From Owenia fusiformis (taxonomy: Eukaryota; Annelida; Polychaeta; Sabellida; Oweniidae): 60,000 nt of DNA. The stretch lies in assembly GCA_903813345.2 (NCBI GenBank), contig CAIIXF020000012.1, forward strand, positions 36,440,528-36,500,527. The letters run 5' to 3'. The notes beneath the pieces are model-generated. The model did no database searches. It was not told where the DNA came from and saw only the letters and a list, made by a program, of their open reading frames with translations. The position numbers and the translations under genes were made by a program. Shown in pieces: positions 56,427 through 60,000 of the stretch. Numbering within the stretch: the first letter of the stretch is position 1; each line of letters begins with the position of its first letter.

Positions 56427-57102
56427 TTACAAATATAAAAACATGGACAAGATCAAAGCGACTACATACGACTCTGCCCATATGAGAGTGCATCCAGAAT
56501 TCACTCCCCATCCTGCTCCTACCTCTGCATAAAGGCGAATGGGGGCTCCCGTACCATCTTCGATTTTTATAGGCATTGCGAACACATTGGCCCCTTTTGC
56601 AGGTACTTCATCGAGATTTGCGGCCATTTCAACGCACCATTTACTGGAGGCTTGTAATATCGCCAGATGGGCTTCCCCCATGGCACTGTTTCCTGGATCA
56701 CAGCTAATAGTATCTACGATTATGCCCTTGATATCTCTGTTATCAACTAGCCATGTGACAGCCTCGCCACTGAACCCAGGGAAGTGCAAGGAATTGGTTG
56801 TGGTCCCACCTAGAAAGGCACTTGAGTTGCCCCAGTATTTTCCCCAGCCCGAGTTCATTATTACAATAGCGCCCTTGGGGATTTCGGTGTTGTATTTCTC
56901 TTCCCAGGAAGTGACATCACTGATATCGAGAGTTGCATCCGGGACCTTTGACGACTTCTCCTTGATATCAATTACAACAGCAGGTCCATAGAAATTATCG
57001 AATGGCATTTCGTGTATCTTGATTCCATTTTGGTTAATGTGGAAGGGTGCGTCAATATGCGTCGCAACGTGTTCTGATGTCTCAAAACTGTTCGACGCCA
57101 AA
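56427..57102 (-). CDS. Exon 2 of cyclase-family protein, copy B
   Basis: Full-length paralogue of the exon at 40164-40839, same length, acceptor, TAA and nearby AATAAA. By eye 13 of 224 residues differ, so about 94% identity. The metal motif H-V-A-T-H-I-D-A-P-F-H is kept. Changes cluster in the hydrophobic tail, still GPI-signal-like. There is no stop or frameshift. Exon 1 (signal peptide) is not found up to base 60000: homology to copy A ends near 57335 and a foldback element follows. It may lie beyond the window, or the copy may be partial and silent. Confidence 0.88.
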
Positions 57103-57339
57103 CTGAAAATGATATATTAAGTAGTAAAGTATACTACAAATCGTTTTTTGAGCGTGCACTTATACACTATTTCTCATATATTTTGAATATTGGGTACTAC
57201 ATGTTCTAAAAATGTTTAAATAACATTTTCAACATAACAACTGTAAAAAGCAAATCAATACCTGGACATGGAATATTTCATATACATGTGCAACGGTTTA
57301 TAGTGTCACTCATATTCTATTTTATTTATGCAGGACAGG

Positions 57340-60000
57340 TATGATAGTCCCTGATCTCATTTCCAAAAGGGCTCTAGTAAAGGAGTTGGTTGTCCGGTAC
57401 TTTCCCAAATAAAATGATTGTATCGTTTGAAAGACCAGGCTTTCCTCTTAAAGAAAACACCTCTTAAATTGATAGAAACAGGGGCAAAAGGCACCAAAAT
57501 GGGGTTAGACAAGGTGGCATTCTGAAGTCTCATTTTCTTGTCATCACGATTCCAGGAAAACCACTAGATGGATTTACTTCAAATTTTTACACATGTTACA
57601 TGGTAAGAAGTTCTAGAGCTGATTAACTTTCCTGCGGCCACCTTGCATTTTGGCGGCCATCTTGGATTTTTTTTTAGATAAATATTGTTATCGCGATTCC
57701 AGAAAAACAACTAAGCAGATGTACTTCAAATTTTCATACATGTTATATGGTAAAGAGTCATAGACCTCATTATATTTGTCAGTGGCCATCTTGCATTCTG
57801 GCGGCCATCTTGGAAGTTTTTAGATAAATCTTGTCATCAAGATTTCGGGAAAACCAAACGGATTTACTTCAAATTTCCACATAAACTACATGGTAAGAAA
57901 ATCTAGAGATGATTAACTTTTCGGCGGCCATCTTGCATTCTGGTGGCCATCTTGGAAGTTTTTGGATAAATCTTGTCATCGTGATTCCAGGAAAACCACA
58001 TAACAGATTTACTTCAAATTTTCACACATGTTACATGGTGTGAAGTTCTAGAGCTGATTAACTTTTCAGTGGCCATCTTGCATTCTGGCGGCCAACTTGG
58101 AAGTTTTTAGATAAATCTTGTCATCGTGATTCCAGGAAAACCACTTGACAGTTTTACTTCAAATTTTCACACACGTTACATGGTAAAGAGTTATAGAGCT
58201 GATTAACTTTCCGGTAGCCATCTTGCATTCTGGCGGCCATCTTGGAAGTTTCTAGATAAATCTTGTCATTGTGATTCCAGAAAAAACACTTAACAGATCT
58301 GCTTCAAATGTTTACACATGTTACATGATAAGAAGTTCTACAGCTAATCAACTTTTCGGTGGCCATTTTGCATTCTAGCAGCCATCTTGAATGTTTTTAG
58401 ATAAATCTTGTCATCACGATTCCAGGAAAACCACTTAACTGATTTTCTTGAAATGTTTACTTATGTTACATGGTAAGAAGTTCTAGAACTGATGAACTTT
58501 TTCGGCGGCCACCTTGCTTTCTGGGTCATCAAGTCCACACTGCTATGTTATAGGTACGATATTGTTCACCATGTGTTCACCATGTGCCTTTGTGTTTGTA
58601 CTTTATATCAAATAATAGATGCATTTTGTGTATGACATTAATTGATTTTTAGAATTTATGAAGGTCTCATGACATGGTGCACAGTAAAATGTTGTCCATA
58701 CATATAGGCCACACACATGTATTTCTCTTAAAAGAGCTTCAATTTCGTAATATACTTAGATCGATGCCAATTAAGCAGAAATTTCACTCTAAGAAAATCC
58801 CTATGCATTGTTGAATTTCTAAGAAATGTTTGACGTTTTCAATAATCTTTTTTATTATTGATGAAAGGGAGTTATTTATTCTAAAAATCGATTGATGTCA
58901 AACACAAAATGCATTTGTGTGGTAAAAAGTACAGAGACAGAGTAAAAATTTATATTTCAGAATATCACCTTGTGTTACCCCATTGAAGCGGCTGTTGCCC
59001 ATGTTTCTATTAATATAGAATATTATATCATGCACGAAATATGCATTTATGTCAAATTATTACAGAAGCATAGTAAACGTTGTCTTTAGAATACCATCTT
59101 GTGTAACCTCACTTTAGTGCCTTTTGCCCCTGTTTCTATCAACATATTGAGGTTCTAAAAATCATTTGATACCATACATGAAATATGCACTTATGTGGTA
59201 TAAAATAAAGAAAAAGTGAAAAGTTGTCTTCAGAATGCAACCTTGTGTAACCCCATTTTAGTGCTCTTTGCCCCTGTTTATATCAATATAAAAGCTGCTT
59301 TATGGGGGAAGTCTGTTCTATCAAACAGTACAATCACTTTTGTGGGAAAGTATAAACATAAAATGCATTTATGTGGTTTAATGTACAAAAACAGAGTAAA
59401 CAAGGCACATGGTGAAGAAAATCGTACCTAAACATAGCAGTGTGAATTTGATGGCCTAGAAAGCAAGATGGCCACCGAAAAGTTAATTAGTTGAAGAACA
59501 TCTTACCATGATGTAAAGTGTAAAAACAATCCGTTAAGTGGTTTTCCTGGAATCATGATGACAAGATTTATGTCAAACTTCCAAGATGGCCGCCAGAATG
59601 CAACATGGCTGCCAAAAAGCCAATCAGCTCTAGAACTTACTATTAACATGTGTTAAAATTTGAAATAAATCTGTTAAGATGTTTTCCTGGAATCGCGGTG
59701 ATTTTATCTAAAAACTTCCTAGATGCGGCCACCAGAATGCAAGATCAGCTCTCGAACTTCTAACCATGTAACAAGTGTGAAATTATGAAATATATCCGTT
59801 TGGTTTTCCTGAAATCACGATGACAATATTTATCTTAAAACTTCCAAGATTGCTACCAGAATGCAAGGTGGCCACCGGAAAACGAATGAGCTCTAGGACT
59901 TCTTACCATGTAAGCTCATGTGTGAAAATTTGAAGTAAACCTGTCCAGTGGTTTTCATGGAATCGGGATGATAAGATTAAGAGTTATTAAAAAACGTTCA
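57340..60000. mobile_element. Foldback element with inverted arrays of 145-bp units
   Basis: About seven direct copies of a ~145-bp unit (GGCCATCTTGCATTCTGGCG, then TTCCAGGAAAACCAC) run from ~57540 to 58530 at a spacing of 142-148 bp. The same units run in the opposite direction from ~59440 to the window end. Between them ~58530-59440 holds three copies of a ~140-bp unit with CTTGTGT(A/T)AC and TTGCCC(A/C)TGTTT; one inverted copy of this lies at ~57480. This is the layout of FB/TU-type foldback transposons. The right end is outside the window; no transposase was seen. Confidence 0.8.

Overview
This is an AT-rich stretch of an animal nuclear genome: introns with GT/AG borders, a Ty3/gypsy-type retrotransposon, non-LTR retrotransposon fragments, many Tc1/mariner-like and foldback elements, and gene families found in animals (RFC2, GT10 fucosyltransferase, SLC17 transporter, a cyclase-family hydrolase). 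The gene set and repeat style would suit a marine invertebrate, perhaps a lophotrochozoan, but nothing here fixes the species. Host exons take up only a few percent of the window; most of the rest is mobile or satellite DNA.

Layout. 0.2-0.3 kb: one exon of RFC2 (minus). 0.5-16 kb: no complete gene; an 84-bp satellite, several MITE-like and palindromic elements, two truncated LINE tails and a 91/85-bp satellite. 16.6-21.2 kb: a plus-strand multi-exon gene that I assemble from phase-compatible exons (total 852 bp, 283 codons plus stop), coding for a signal peptide, a pair of canonical EF-hands and two six-cysteine repeats; a broken LINE lies in its third intron. 22.7-27.6 kb: a complete Ty3/gypsy retrotransposon with 133/141-bp LTRs, a 5-bp target duplication and one unbroken Gag-Pol frame. 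29.2-33.3 kb: a three-exon alpha-1,3-fucosyltransferase (minus). 34.4-39.3 kb: foldback and mariner-derived elements, including a GAACG-rich element with a motif spaced every 10-11 bp. 40.2-44.5 kb: a two-exon secreted cyclase-family hydrolase (minus) whose intron is mostly two transposons. 44.8-48.4 kb: more transposon debris. 48.7-50.7 kb: the first five exons of an SLC17 (sialin-like) transporter (plus), whose later exons I cannot find. 51-55.3 kb: a second copy of the composite GAACG-rich repeat, then a 3.1-kb insert that holds a 1.2-kb pentanucleotide satellite and is bounded by direct repeats of more than 120 bp. 56.4-57.1 kb: a second copy of the cyclase exon 2, about 94% identical in protein. 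57.3-60 kb: a foldback element built of inverted arrays of 145-bp units, running off the window.

The host genes do not form an obvious pathway. The fucosyltransferase, the cyclase pair and the EF-hand/cysteine protein all carry secretory-pathway signals. The cyclase duplication gives useful dating: the mariner in intron 1 of copy A is absent at the matching point of copy B, so it came after the duplication. Exon joins are inferred from splice-site sequence and reading phase only; no transcript data were available.
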